The position numbers were made by a program, and so were the translations under genes. Below the pieces are notes generated by a model. It ran no database searches and was not told the origin of the DNA. It was given only the letters and a program-made list of their open reading frames with translations. A stretch of 64,000 nucleotides of DNA from JAFGMR01 sp964632755 (GTDB taxonomy: Archaea > Halobacteriota > Methanosarcinia > Methanotrichales > Methanotrichaceae): the NCBI GenBank assembly GCA_964632755.1, contig CAZWDT010000002.1:1-64000 (forward strand). The letters run 5' to 3'. Positions 1 to 8,435 of the stretch are shown here, piece after piece. Positions within the stretch are counted from its first letter, which is position 1; the number at the start of each line of letters is the position of its first letter.

Positions 1-117
1 CCGTGACCTGCGAAGCCCGGCCGCGGCCCCCTGCCTCCGTGACATCGCGCTGCCGGGCGGCCTGGCCGCGGGGCGAAAGCTGCAGATCCCCCCCCGAAGA
101 CGATCGGAGCCTGTAGC

Positions 118-127
118 CTATTTATAG
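118..127 (+). promoter_or_regulatory. TATA box of the acylphosphatase-like gene
   Basis: CTATTTATAG is an archaeal TATA-like box 24-33 bases before the ATG at 151. With the usual 22-26 base spacing, transcription would begin within a few bases of the start codon, so the mRNA is probably leaderless. The preceding 115 bases are strongly GC-rich and show no gene start or end that I recognise. Confidence 0.5.
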
Positions 128-150
128 CATGTTAACGAACCATCAACCAC

Positions 151-582
151 ATGCAGCGAGTGGATATCCTTGCCAGAGGAGATGTCCAGAGGGTAGGAAT
201 TCGCGATGTAGTCCAGAGGATCGCCAGGAACCTTGGCATCTCCGGCATGGTCCAGAACCAGGGGCCCTTTGATGTAAGGATCGTAGCTGAGGGGCAGGAA
301 GACGCCCTGAAGGAGTTTGTAAGGTCTCTTAGAATTCAGAAGAGGCCTATTCAGGTCCGGGAGCTGGAGGTCAGCTGGGCTGCTGCCACAGGCGAGTTTC
401 CATACTTCAAGATCATGAGAGGAAGCTGGCAGGAGGAGCTGGAGGAAGGGCTTGATGTGATAGTGGAACTGCTACGTATGTGGGTAGATGTGAACGAACG
501 ATTCCTGGAGGTTAACAAGGAGAGCCTCTCAGAAAGAAAGACTATTCTCGATATGCAGGAGCAGACGCTCGATGAGATCTGA
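151..582 (+). CDS. Acylphosphatase-like domain protein with helical tail (tail frameshifted)
   Basis: Residues 1-90 form an acylphosphatase fold. The active-site segment GDVQRVGIR carries the phosphate-binding Arg18, and Asn36 lies in GMVQN. The family normally has Gly rather than Arg14 in VQGVGFR. Classical acylphosphatases hydrolyse acyl phosphates, but the domain also occurs as a binding module. Residues 95-143 are a charged helical extension absent from the 90-100-residue enzymes. The reading frame stops at 580-582, but coding character continues: the +1 frame reads DLREYLDMGFN at 581-613, and the third frame reads THIDGEIAEIKKAMKK from 612, ending at TAG 678-680. The ancestral protein was therefore probably about 176 residues and two indels have cut it short. 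Sequencing error is the other explanation. Confidence 0.7.
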   Translation: MQRVDILARGDVQRVGIRDVVQRIARNLGISGMVQNQGPFDVRIVAEGQEDALKEFVRSLRIQKRPIQVRELEVSWAAATGEFPYFKIMRGSWQEELEEGLDVIVELLRMWVDVNERFLEVNKESLSERKTILDMQEQTLDEI

Positions 583-608
583 CCTGCGTGAATACCTGGA
601 CATGGGGT

Positions 609-812
609 TTAACGCATATCGATGGAGAGATCGCTGAGATCAAGAAGGCGATGAAGAAGCTGAGCATCGGCCGCATTTAGGATCTGTGATAAAATAAGTC
701 TGATAGATCTCACTCCCCTCGCCCGCTGTAGAAATCTATTGCTCATGGCATATGACTCAACAGATGGCCTTGCAGCTGATACGAATACGCAGGTATCGAT
801 TGTGAGGTTCAT
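609..812 (-). pseudogene. Truncated PIN-domain (VapC-like) toxin, 5' remnant
   Basis: The ORF begins MNLTIDTCVFVSAARPS, the first beta strand of a PIN nuclease with the metal-binding Asp6, and continues to RFLQRARG near 710. Beyond that it runs antisense into the tail of the acylphosphatase-like gene, and none of the other PIN acidic residues appear. Intact VapC toxins have about 130-150 residues, so only the first 35-40 codons survive. The start overlaps the upstream antitoxin stop by four bases (ATGA), the standard toxin-antitoxin arrangement. I infer a deletion that joined this remnant to the acylphosphatase tail. It is unlikely to be an active RNase. Confidence 0.6.
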
Positions 813-919
813 CGCCTCATCTCGGAGAGGATCTCCAGCCCGCTCTTATCGCTCTTCCAGGCCAGTTCTATCTCAAGGGATAAGGACTCCCACTCCGACT
901 GCCAATCTTGATTGTTCAT
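809..919 (-). CDS. Small antitoxin of a PIN-toxin pair
   Basis: A 36-residue ORF with ATG at 917-919, rich in Glu, Trp and Lys and ending AWKSDKSGLEILSEMRR. This tail is typical of short antitoxins encoded directly before PIN toxins in archaea and cyanobacteria. Its TGA overlaps the toxin ATG. An in-frame TTG about 18 bases further upstream could lengthen the protein slightly. With the toxin truncated, the antitoxin is probably a relic. The assignment rests on tail pattern and gene order, not a database match. Confidence 0.55.
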   Translation of the reverse strand: MNNQDWQSEWESLSLEIELAWKSDKSGLEILSEMRR

Positions 920-1002
920 CTCTCGTGAGGGCTCCAAAGAAACCAGCAGCGCTATTGGATCTTATTCGTATTTCACTCCCATTGAACGAGGCATTATCCC
1001 CT

Positions 1003-1467
1003 CTACCCAAGCTCCAGCGTCTCCCACTCCACGCGGCCCGAGGTCACGGCCTCTTCCACCTTCTTCTCGATGGGGCTGAGCTTTGCGCGGCCCGTCTTGA
1101 CGTCGAGAAGCACGATCCTCTCGATCCTTCCTTGCCCCTGGAGCGCCTCGGAGTAACCGTCGAAGATCACGTAGTCCACAGGGCTTCCAATGAACCTGGC
1201 ATCGGCCGGATTGTACCTGAACTCGGGCAGCAGGGGGGCCATCTGCTCGCCGATCTTGCCCTTGAGAACAGCCCGGCTTCGATTCAATGCCTGCGACCTG
1301 ATCCTCTTCTCCTCTTGCATCCTCCACTCCCTGAGGAGGAGCTTGTACTCGCGCCGCATCCTGTCCTTCACCATCAGGTAGCAGAAGATCGACCCAATGG
1401 CCGCGCCCAGGATCAATGCTGCAGCTAACGCAAGCGCAAGAGGGCCGTCTAGCTGTAGGTCCGCCAC
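1003..1467 (-). CDS. Membrane-anchored Holliday-junction-resolvase-related endonuclease
   Basis: 154 residues. A single membrane helix (residues 9-31) is followed by a basic, Arg-rich segment and then a nuclease-like core with VDYVIFDG and the IVLLDVKTGRAKLSPIEKKV block, which fits the D-(x)-K pattern of restriction-endonuclease-fold resolvase relatives (the Endonuc_Holl family). The substrate is unknown; membrane anchoring is usual in this family. It starts seven bases after cfbB ends, so the two are probably cotranscribed. The stop is TAG. Confidence 0.75.
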   Translation of the reverse strand: MADLQLDGPLALALAAALILGAAIGSIFCYLMVKDRMRREYKLLLREWRMQEEKRIRSQALNRSRAVLKGKIGEQMAPLLPEFRYNPADARFIGSPVDYVIFDGYSEALQGQGRIERIVLLDVKTGRAKLSPIEKKVEEAVTSGRVEWETLELG

Positions 1468-1473
1468 TTGGGA

Positions 1474-2808
1474 TCACCTCCTAGAGTAGTCGATGGCCCT
1501 CTCGACGAAGTGCCTTGGGGAGAATGAGCTGAAGTGGGCGTGCAGGTAGCTTCCAAGGGTCTCGTGCTCGACGAGGCCGTCTTTGGCGTCTGCAATCCCC
1601 TTTCCACGCCTGAGAGAGTAGGCATAGCGGGCGTCCCTGCCAGCTTCAGCCAACGAGTAATGGAACTCGTGTCCCCGAAGGGTGGATCCTTTTCTAGCCA
1701 GTGGATTCTCGCCGGCAACCTCGGCCTCGACGTAGCCCAGGGCCTGGAGCTTTTTTGTCATTGTCACCTGGAGGGGGAGGGCTCCTGCCATCGGGAAGCT
1801 TCCATTCTCAAGGACCAGCTCTTCGCCTAGGTAGATCATCCCGCCGCACTCGCCATAGATGGGCATGCCATCCTCCGCAGCTCTCCTGACCTGGTGGCGG
1901 GCAGGGGCGATTGATAGCTCCCGGGCATAGAGCTCCGGGTATCCGCCGCCGAGGTAGAGTCCGTCGACGTTTGGGAGTTCATCCCTCAGCGGGCTGAATG
2001 GGACGATCTCTGCCCCGCATCTAGAGAGAATGTCGAGGTTATCCTGGTAGTAGAAGCAGAAGGCCTCGTCCTTTGCAACGGCGATTTTCGCCTGCGTGCG
2101 AGCGCCAGCCTTTGCAGCTGCGCCCGCTTCTGCCGTAGGTCTGGGCAAGGGGGCCTTCATCTCCAGGATGCGGTCGATGTCGGCGTGCTCCTCCAGTAGG
2201 GAGGCGAGCGCCGCGATATCATGATTGCTCTCATATCCCATCTCGAGCCCCAGATGCCTGCTAGAGAGGCTCATCTCCTTTCGGCGGGGAATCGCTCCGA
2301 GAATCGGGTGGTCTATCGCCTGGCGGAGCATCTCCAGATGGCGCGGGCTTCCAACCTGGTTGAGGATCACGCCAGCTAAGCGGAGCGCGGGATCGAAGCC
2401 TGCAAAGCCCTGGACAACTGCCCCTGCGCTCCTGGACATGCCGTGAACGTTGACGACCAATATCACATCGAGCCCGAGCGCCTTTGCCACATGGGCTGAG
2501 CTTGCCAGGTCGCCGCCGTCCATGCCGTCGAAAAGGCCCATCACTCCCTCTGCGACGCATACGTCAGCGCCCTTGATTGCGCTGGAAAACGACCTCCGAA
2601 CGCCATCTTCCCCCATCATGAAGGTGTCCAGGTTCCGCGAGGTCCTCTCGCAGATGATCGAGTGGTGTGTGGGATCGATGAAGTCGGGCCCGACCTTGAA
2701 GGGCTGGACATCGAGGCCGCGGGCTCGCAAGGCTGCCATGAGGCCGAGGGTTATGATCGTCTTTCCTACACCGCTATGGGTGCCGGCGACCATGAATGCC
2801 GGGATCAT
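1474..2808 (-). CDS. cfbB: Ni-sirohydrochlorin / cobyrinate a,c-diamide synthase (CfbB/CbiA type)
   Basis: ATP- and glutamine-dependent amidation of two acetate side chains on a modified tetrapyrrole. The 444 residues are normal for the family. The P-loop GTHSGVGKT spans residues 9-17. The C-terminal glutamine amidotransferase half has the nucleophile Cys321 in YGECGG and His423/His425 in SYLHAHF. A low-complexity Ala-rich linker lies near residues 222-240 between the two halves. Methanogens use one paralog for coenzyme F430 (CfbB, Ni-sirohydrochlorin) and one for cobamides (CbiA). No other cfb or cbi gene is nearby, so the choice between them is uncertain and CfbB is only the preferred call. 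It is transcribed away from the large secreted protein gene at 3085. Confidence 0.8.
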   Translation of the reverse strand: MIPAFMVAGTHSGVGKTIITLGLMAALRARGLDVQPFKVGPDFIDPTHHSIICERTSRNLDTFMMGEDGVRRSFSSAIKGADVCVAEGVMGLFDGMDGGDLASSAHVAKALGLDVILVVNVHGMSRSAGAVVQGFAGFDPALRLAGVILNQVGSPRHLEMLRQAIDHPILGAIPRRKEMSLSSRHLGLEMGYESNHDIAALASLLEEHADIDRILEMKAPLPRPTAEAGAAAKAGARTQAKIAVAKDEAFCFYYQDNLDILSRCGAEIVPFSPLRDELPNVDGLYLGGGYPELYARELSIAPARHQVRRAAEDGMPIYGECGGMIYLGEELVLENGSFPMAGALPLQVTMTKKLQALGYVEAEVAGENPLARKGSTLRGHEFHYSLAEAGRDARYAYSLRRGKGIADAKDGLVEHETLGSYLHAHFSSFSPRHFVERAIDYSRR

Positions 2809-2904
2809 GCAGGCCTATTCCGAACCGCTACTAGATTATCCTTTCCAGGGCCTCTCCGCCAGAAGATCTAAGCAGTCGATGGGAGTATAAGGTAAAAATA
2901 GATA

Positions 2905-2920
2905 CTATTAAATTTAATAG
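2905..2920. promoter_or_regulatory. 16-bp perfect AT-rich palindrome in a divergent promoter region
   Basis: CTATTAAATTTAATAG is an exact palindrome in the 276-bp AT-rich region between cfbB and the divergent gene at 3085. It could be a TATA-type element for cfbB or an operator. A second TATA-like stretch (ACTATAAAC, near 3057-3065) lies at the right distance for the gene at 3085. Confidence 0.35.
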
Positions 2921-3084
2921 ATGCTACATACGCATGGAGTACACTAGATGATAACTTATCATTGAGAATTATTCATCCAGATCTCTCTCATACTAACATT
3001 TATGTAGAATGAATGATACGATTGTTCATGCATTTGTATCCATAGCAAAAACTAATACTATAAACTATCAAAGATGGATGTAAT

Positions 3085-6000
3085 ATGACTCGAAATGTTC
3101 TTCTATCAACCATAATTCTCTCCATTCTTTTTAGCGGAGGCGCAATTGGAGAGATCTCCTCCAGCTTCTCTGCTAGCGATGGCAAGGCGACCGTGGGCTT
3201 CTCGACGATATTCGGCGCAGAAGTCGAGGATCGGATCTCGGACAGCGCCACAGCCGCCTTCTCCGGGGGATTGGGCCTCTCCCGGACGCTTCAGGTCGCG
3301 GGAGACCTGCACGAGAGGCACTCTGTAAACGATGCGACAAACGGCCTCTACGCCATGGTCGCAGTCGACGTATCAAACGCAGAGGACTGCATCTACAAAT
3401 ACGTCATGTATCCTGGCGAGGGTGAAGTTGGGCCGAGCGCCTACGTTCAGGCCCGCCAGAGCCTGACATCGATTGGCGCCGACGATATCGACGCAACGAT
3501 CCAGGCCACAAACGCCAGGGGCTGCAGGGCAACCGGGAATCTGAGAAATGGCGGCACAGTGCAGGGCTACATTGGAACCGCCAGGGCCACGGTCGATTAT
3601 GCAACGGTATCTCAATCTGTGGATCATATCGAGACCATTCCCTTGACAACAACCGAGCTTTTCACCTGCGCAGAGACAGGATCTTCTGGGATTCCAGATT
3701 TCTATACGGCATCCCAGAGATTGACCTTGGAGGGTGGATCTGCAGATAACTACAGGGCCAGCTCCACCGCCCGGCTCGATCAGGCGACCACCTCTCTGAC
3801 ATCTGTCGAGATCTCGGTCCCAGAGGGCGAGGCCAGGTTGCAGATGGGCTCTTTTGCAAACAGCTTGGACTTATCGACCGGATTTCTGACAGACCTCGCT
3901 CTCGGCCAGGCGACGCTTTCAGCATGCGTTGGAGTCGATGGCACGAGGGCATGGGCCGATATTCAATCGATCGATGGCAGCGGTAGCATCGAGAGCTGGA
4001 TCCGGGCAGGGGATGTAACATGGAACTTCGAGACCATCGATTCCGGGACGTATGCCAGGTCATATACAAACCTCGCCTCCGGCGACCTTCTCCTGAGCGG
4101 ATATGCGCTCGATAGGGGGGACGACAGGACGGTGCAGGTGCATACGGAGGGAGAGGGCACTATCACCCAGGATCTGGCCGCCCAGGACGAGGATCTGGCG
4201 GTCCAGTCAACGTCCCACGTCCTTGTAGATGGAGGGACCCTGACCTACGATGGGCTCGTCAAGGGTCATAACACAGGGGTGAGTACTGAGACCGACCTGC
4301 AAGCCCAGGCCCCAGAGGGATCGGTAGAGTATATATTGACTGCAGGGGACATTGTTCAGCAAGCTTCTGCCCTATACGAGGGGGAAGAGGATGATGAACC
4401 AGTTCCTAAGGATGAATATGTTACCTATGAACAAGTGATGAATTTTGATAATCCTGGATTTTTAGCTCTTGTCGCTAATGCACCGATAGACTTGAAGAAT
4501 AAGGAAAATTTTATGCGATCCATTCTCAAGATTAAGGAAGACGTGGTGGCACGTGCGAAAAAAATAGATAACTTCCTCAATGCTCGCAGCCAATATGGGG
4601 AAGAATATTCTAAGATTGGACAAATAATGGAATTAGATAACGCTGGAGACTTTTTCCAGGATGCAAGGTTTCATATCGCCTATGATAAAAACTATAATGC
4701 GCAGCTGGTCGAAATCACATATAACATAGCCCCTGAGCCTGAAGTCCAAAGTTCATTGGCATCAATCCCTCCCCTCCAGGAGAATGGAGACCAGGCGAGG
4801 TTCTACCAGAAGCTGGAGGCCGCAACTCCCGGATGCTCTTCAGACATATTGTACGCCTACGACGAGCTCGATGTCTATGAAGGAGTCGTCCAGGGATCCT
4901 ATCAGGCCTTGATCGGTGGCGTTGGGACGCCCGATGCATATGCAGCAATCGCGATCGACGACCTCTTCGTAGAGACAACCGATTCAGGCACTGGAAGCGA
5001 GATCAGGCAGATAAGTGGAGCGACGAACGGCTTGATGAGCACATCCTCGACAACACATCTGCAGACAACTGGAAGCGATATCGATACGGGAGCAAGCCTC
5101 GAGGGCTCAGGAACGATCCTAGCCACCGATGATAGGGCCCAGCAGAGGCTCGACATCGATGGAAGCTTGACGAGCCCCGGAAACGCGTATTTCTATATAA
5201 ATTCCCTCTATGGCGAGAACTGGGATCTGTTCAACGATCTGGAGATGAGATATGATTATGGATATCCGGGCCAAAATCCTCAGTTCAGCTTCGACGGGCT
5301 TGCCCTCGCGAGATCGAATCCCAATCCCCAGGCCCTGATCAACTATCAGATCGGGGCCGGAGGTGGAACGTGGAATCTCGATGAAGGGGCAACTACAATG
5401 GTCAACGATCCATCCCTCCTAGAGCTTGTGGAGGGACCATCTGCCTTAGCTAAGCTGGGCGTCTGGGACGAAGGCGCAAGATTCAGCCTTGAGGGTGCGA
5501 TCGTCTCCAGCAGCGATGCTTCGGGGATGAGTACGAGAATCACCAACAGGAATGTGCAGGAAGAGGGCACGATAATAAATTACTGGACAAAGGCATCGAG
5601 CAAGGATTGTTCCGCCATAATCTCTCTCGGTAGGGGTTACATCTATCCCGCCCATATAGGAATAGGATCGATCTCTGCCATAGCCGACCAGTCCGGATCG
5701 ATCGTTAGCGCAGAGGATATAGGTGCAGACGGCCAGGAGTTATTATTCAATGCCTATGTATTTAACGAGGAGAACTCCGCTCGATTAATGATCAATCCAA
5801 TTGGATCCAGAGACGATCCCGACAGTCCGGGTAATCTGGAGATCGGATCGATCTCTGCTGCAACCGATCAATCCAAATCGACGGTCAGTGTAAATGATCT
5901 GCAGGCAGAAGGCCCATTTATGACGAATCTCGAATTTACGGGAGGCAAGATTGAGACTTCATCCTATCTCTACGTGCCAGGCGCTCTGTACAACAGCAAC

Positions 6001-6744
6001 ATTGCTTTCAGCGGATATATCCAGGACCAAGGAAGCGGCCTTGACCGGGCCGTTCGAGGGATGATTATGGATCTGCGGGCAGCCGGTGATGATTTGATCT
6101 TCAAGGCCGAGGCATCAAACCAGGAGAACGTCGTCCAGCTCTCTACAAAACCCTACAGTTGCACTGGAAATCCCGCCAGTTTGGAGATCGGATCGATCTC
6201 TGCCTCAGCCGATACATCCGGATCGATGGTCCGCGTAAATGATCTGCAGGCAGAGGGCCCAAGCAGCATCGACCTCTCCCTTTGGGGAGGCGATGCGAAT
6301 ACATATACGCTCCACTCAAGAATGGGCGCAGAACTCGCAAATGGCGGAGAGATCGCATTCAGCGGCTACATCCAGGATACAGGACGCGGCGATGACCGGG
6401 CGGTTCGAGAGACGACCTCGAGCCTTGTAGCCTCTGGCGAAAGCATCGATGTGGTGCACGAAGCGTATGCAGGCGAATCCAGCTCCAAGGTGGAGACGAT
6501 CGTGGATAACGGCGAGATATCGAGCTTATACGGCTACGCAGCATCCACTCCCTTGACGATGCTCGCCTATCAGAGGGCGGTTGCAGACGGAACGAGTATC
6601 CAGGGCATAGGCTTGGCCTACAATCCCGGAAGCGTGCCGGACACGGCTGAAGGATCGATCGAGAAGGACTTTCCAATCCTCTTCTACAACAGGGCCTGGA
6701 CCGATCCGGATCCGCATGAGCAGCACAGCTGGAGGATCTATTGA
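3085..6744 (+). CDS. Very large secreted surface protein, paralog 1 of 3
   Basis: 1219 residues with a signal peptide (residues 1-22, ending GGAIGE). Not a family I can name. The mature N-terminus, with SFSASDGKATVGFSTIFGA, is shared with the proteins at 37562 and 40727, as are the later YVQARQSLTS and the C-terminal FYNRAWTDPDP. The body is Gly, Ser, Thr and Asp-rich with alternating hydrophobic residues and recurring GSI(E/S) and L(S/E)FSGY motifs, suggesting a beta-solenoid or other beta-repeat surface protein. A segment beginning EIGSISA recurs at about 5662, 5842 and 6184. Residues 433-552 (DNA 4381-4740) are different: charged, helical and AT-rich, like an inserted domain. There is no C-terminal membrane helix. 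It is preceded by an AT-rich promoter and followed by a terminator-like hairpin. Sheath or cell-surface structure is the likeliest role (inference). Confidence 0.7.
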   Translation: MTRNVLLSTIILSILFSGGAIGEISSSFSASDGKATVGFSTIFGAEVEDRISDSATAAFSGGLGLSRTLQVAGDLHERHSVNDATNGLYAMVAVDVSNAEDCIYKYVMYPGEGEVGPSAYVQARQSLTSIGADDIDATIQATNARGCRATGNLRNGGTVQGYIGTARATVDYATVSQSVDHIETIPLTTTELFTCAETGSSGIPDFYTASQRLTLEGGSADNYRASSTARLDQATTSLTSVEISVPEGEARLQMGSFANSLDLSTGFLTDLALGQATLSACVGVDGTRAWADIQSIDGSGSIESWIRAGDVTWNFETIDSGTYARSYTNLASGDLLLSGYALDRGDDRTVQVHTEGEGTITQDLAAQDEDLAVQSTSHVLVDGGTLTYDGLVKGHNTGVSTETDLQAQAPEGSVEYILTAGDIVQQASALYEGEEDDEPVPKDEYVTYEQVMNFDNPGFLALVANAPIDLKNKENFMRSILKIKEDVVARAKKIDNFLNARSQYGEEYSKIGQIMELDNAGDFFQDARFHIAYDKNYNAQLVEITYNIAPEPEVQSSLASIPPLQENGDQARFYQKLEAATPGCSSDILYAYDELDVYEGVVQGSYQALIGGVGTPDAYAAIAIDDLFVETTDSGTGSEIRQISGATNGLMSTSSTTHLQTTGSDIDTGASLEGSGTILATDDRAQQRLDIDGSLTSPGNAYFYINSLYGENWDLFNDLEMRYDYGYPGQNPQFSFDGLALARSNPNPQALINYQIGAGGGTWNLDEGATTMVNDPSLLELVEGPSALAKLGVWDEGARFSLEGAIVSSSDASGMSTRITNRNVQEEGTIINYWTKASSKDCSAIISLGRGYIYPAHIGIGSISAIADQSGSIVSAEDIGADGQELLFNAYVFNEENSARLMINPIGSRDDPDSPGNLEIGSISAATDQSKSTVSVNDLQAEGPFMTNLEFTGGKIETSSYLYVPGALYNSNIAFSGYIQDQGSGLDRAVRGMIMDLRAAGDDLIFKAEASNQENVVQLSTKPYSCTGNPASLEIGSISASADTSGSMVRVNDLQAEGPSSIDLSLWGGDANTYTLHSRMGAELANGGEIAFSGYIQDTGRGDDRAVRETTSSLVASGESIDVVHEAYAGESSSKVETIVDNGEISSLYGYAASTPLTMLAYQRAVADGTSIQGIGLAYNPGSVPDTAEGSIEKDFPILFYNRAWTDPDPHEQHSWRIY

Positions 6745-6763
6745 GGGCCTGAGGCAGGGTCCT

Positions 6764-6795
6764 GGGGAGTTGGCCGATGCTCCCCCCCCCTTCGT
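6764..6795 (+). terminator. Terminator-like hairpin after the large secreted protein
   Basis: GGGGAG (6764-6769) pairs with CTCCCC (6780-6785) across a 10-base loop. A C-run and a T-rich stretch including CTCTTTTATT follow. Confidence 0.4.
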
Positions 6796-6885
6796 CTCTT
6801 TTATTGGTGTATCTCCCATCCACTCACGCCGGATGTTGTTTTCATTCCGAAAAGGATAACTATCCATTACATCGATCCCCCTTGC

Positions 6886-7608
6886 ATGCAAGTAGGCGTC
6901 GTCACGAGGGGCAAGTATGGCGAGCGGCTGATAGAGACGATCAAGGAGCATACTGATTTCGTTGTTGTCTCCGTGGCCATTCCCGAGTACCTGCCCGATT
7001 TCATCGAGGATCCGGAGGCCTTTTTAGACGATCTCAACCTGGATCAAGCGGTCTTCCGCTCCGACCTTTTGATCCTCTACGTCTTCCATCCAGATCTCAC
7101 CCCCGAGCTCCTGCGCCGGGCCGGAAGGGCTGGCGTCAAGGCCGCAATCGTCCCGGGAGGGATCGCTCGCGCTGGATCGATCGTGGAGCTGCAGGAGGTT
7201 GCAGAGGAGAGCGGAATTCCAATCGAGGTCGACGAGATCTGCTGCACGCTTGAGCCTTGCGGGATCGATGTGATCGACGCCTTCGCTAAAGAGCTCGGCC
7301 GCCCCGAGATCCGCGTCGAGTCCGAGAACGGCCGGATCTCCAAGGTCGATGTGATACGGGGGTCGCCCTGCGGATCCACATGGCATATGGCAAGGGAGAT
7401 TGTTGGGCACACCGTCGAAGAGGCCCCGGCCCTCGCCGGCCTCATCTGCCAGCAGTATCCATGCCGGGCCGTTCGGGGGACGCCTGGGGGGATCCACACA
7501 TCAGGGGATCTGCACAAGGATGCGATGGAGAGGGCGCTAGGCAAGGAGACAAACCTCGTCGTTCCCCCCCAGTCGAGGCCGATAAGGATTCGAGGGGATG
7601 AGAGATGA
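6886..7608 (+). CDS. DUF166 family protein
   Basis: 240 residues. The sequence MQVGVVTRGKYGERL and the later CCTLEPCG and GSPCGSTWHM motifs match the archaeal DUF166 proteins, sometimes loosely annotated as thymidylate-synthase-like although that activity is not established. Several conserved Cys (ICCTLEPCG, SPCGSTW, CQQYPCRA) suggest metal or iron-sulfur binding. It overlaps the fumarase alpha gene by four bases (ATGA), indicating translational coupling, and that neighbourhood is the best clue to function. It has no signal peptide and is presumably cytoplasmic. Confidence 0.75.
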   Translation: MQVGVVTRGKYGERLIETIKEHTDFVVVSVAIPEYLPDFIEDPEAFLDDLNLDQAVFRSDLLILYVFHPDLTPELLRRAGRAGVKAAIVPGGIARAGSIVELQEVAEESGIPIEVDEICCTLEPCGIDVIDAFAKELGRPEIRVESENGRISKVDVIRGSPCGSTWHMAREIVGHTVEEAPALAGLICQQYPCRAVRGTPGGIHTSGDLHKDAMERALGKETNLVVPPQSRPIRIRGDER

Positions 7609-8435
7609 GGCGAGAGGACGTGGTCGATGCATGCGTCTCTGCCCTTCGACGAGCGGAGACCTCCCTTCCCTCCTGGGTCGAGGACCTCATCCAGAGCGCA
7701 AGGGATGCTGAAGGCGATTCGCTTGCGCGCTCCAATCTCGAAGCAATCATCGAGAACATCAAAGCGGCAGCGGCCCGCGGGCTTCCCCTCTGCCAGGATA
7801 CTGGCCTTCCAGTCTTCCACATCCTCCTCGGCCGCAAGGCAGAGCTTGGCTTCTCCCTTGAGGAGTCACTTGCTGAAGGCGTCCGCAAGGCGACCTTGGA
7901 GGTGCCGCTTCGTCCAAACGCCGTCGATCCCATTAGCCGCATTAACTCCGGCGACAACACGGGCCCTGGCATGCCGGCCTTGATCGTGGATCTCGTAGAC
8001 GGCCGGGATCTCTCGATAACCGCGCTTCCCAAGGGCGCAGGGTCGGAGAACATGAGCGTAATTGCCATGCTCACTCCTGCAGACGATCCTCTGGAGTTCG
8101 TCGTAAGGGCGGTTGCCGAGAGGGGGGGAAACGCATGTCCGCCCCTCTTCGTGGGGGTGGGCCTTGGGGGGACGTTCGACGGCGCAGCAGCCCTCTCGAA
8201 GAGGGCGCTCCTCCGGATGCCGGGATCATCCCCCCTGGAGCTAGAGCTATTGGAGCGGATAAACTCGCTTGGGATCGGGCCGATGGGCCTAGGAGGAGAT
8301 ACGACCGCCCTCGGAGTGAAGGTGGAGCAGGCATGCTGCCATACCGCATCGCTTCCCGTTGCCGTGAACATGCAATGCTGGGCTCACCGAAAGGCCACAT
8401 CGATTGTGGGGGAGGATGGATGGAGCATCGCCTGA
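7605..8435 (+). CDS. fumA: Class I fumarate hydratase, alpha (N-terminal) subunit
   Basis: Together with the next gene it makes the [4Fe-4S] fumarase that interconverts fumarate and malate in the partial TCA pathway. The 276 residues are the normal length for the separate alpha subunit. Cluster ligands lie in LPLCQDTG (about residue 65), GNACPP (about 180) and EQACCH (about 245). Motifs INSGDNTGPGMPA and GMGPMGLGG-like GIGPMGLGG are recognisable. It overlaps DUF166 upstream by four bases and the beta subunit downstream by 16 bases. Confidence 0.92.
   Translation: MRREDVVDACVSALRRAETSLPSWVEDLIQSARDAEGDSLARSNLEAIIENIKAAAARGLPLCQDTGLPVFHILLGRKAELGFSLEESLAEGVRKATLEVPLRPNAVDPISRINSGDNTGPGMPALIVDLVDGRDLSITALPKGAGSENMSVIAMLTPADDPLEFVVRAVAERGGNACPPLFVGVGLGGTFDGAAALSKRALLRMPGSSPLELELLERINSLGIGPMGLGGDTTALGVKVEQACCHTASLPVAVNMQCWAHRKATSIVGEDGWSIA

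Noticed and set aside
739..1428. 229-codon plus-strand frame opposite the endonuclease gene
   Set aside because: It runs antisense through the recognisable endonuclease and relic toxin genes, has no domain and no ribosome site.
7077..8371. Long minus-strand frames opposite DUF166 and fumarase
   Set aside because: Shadow frames of GC-rich genes; the plus strand encodes clear fumarase and DUF166.
8135..8419. Extended N-terminus of fumarase beta subunit
   Set aside because: This part lies over the alpha gene in another frame; the family start and GGAGG point to ATG 8420.
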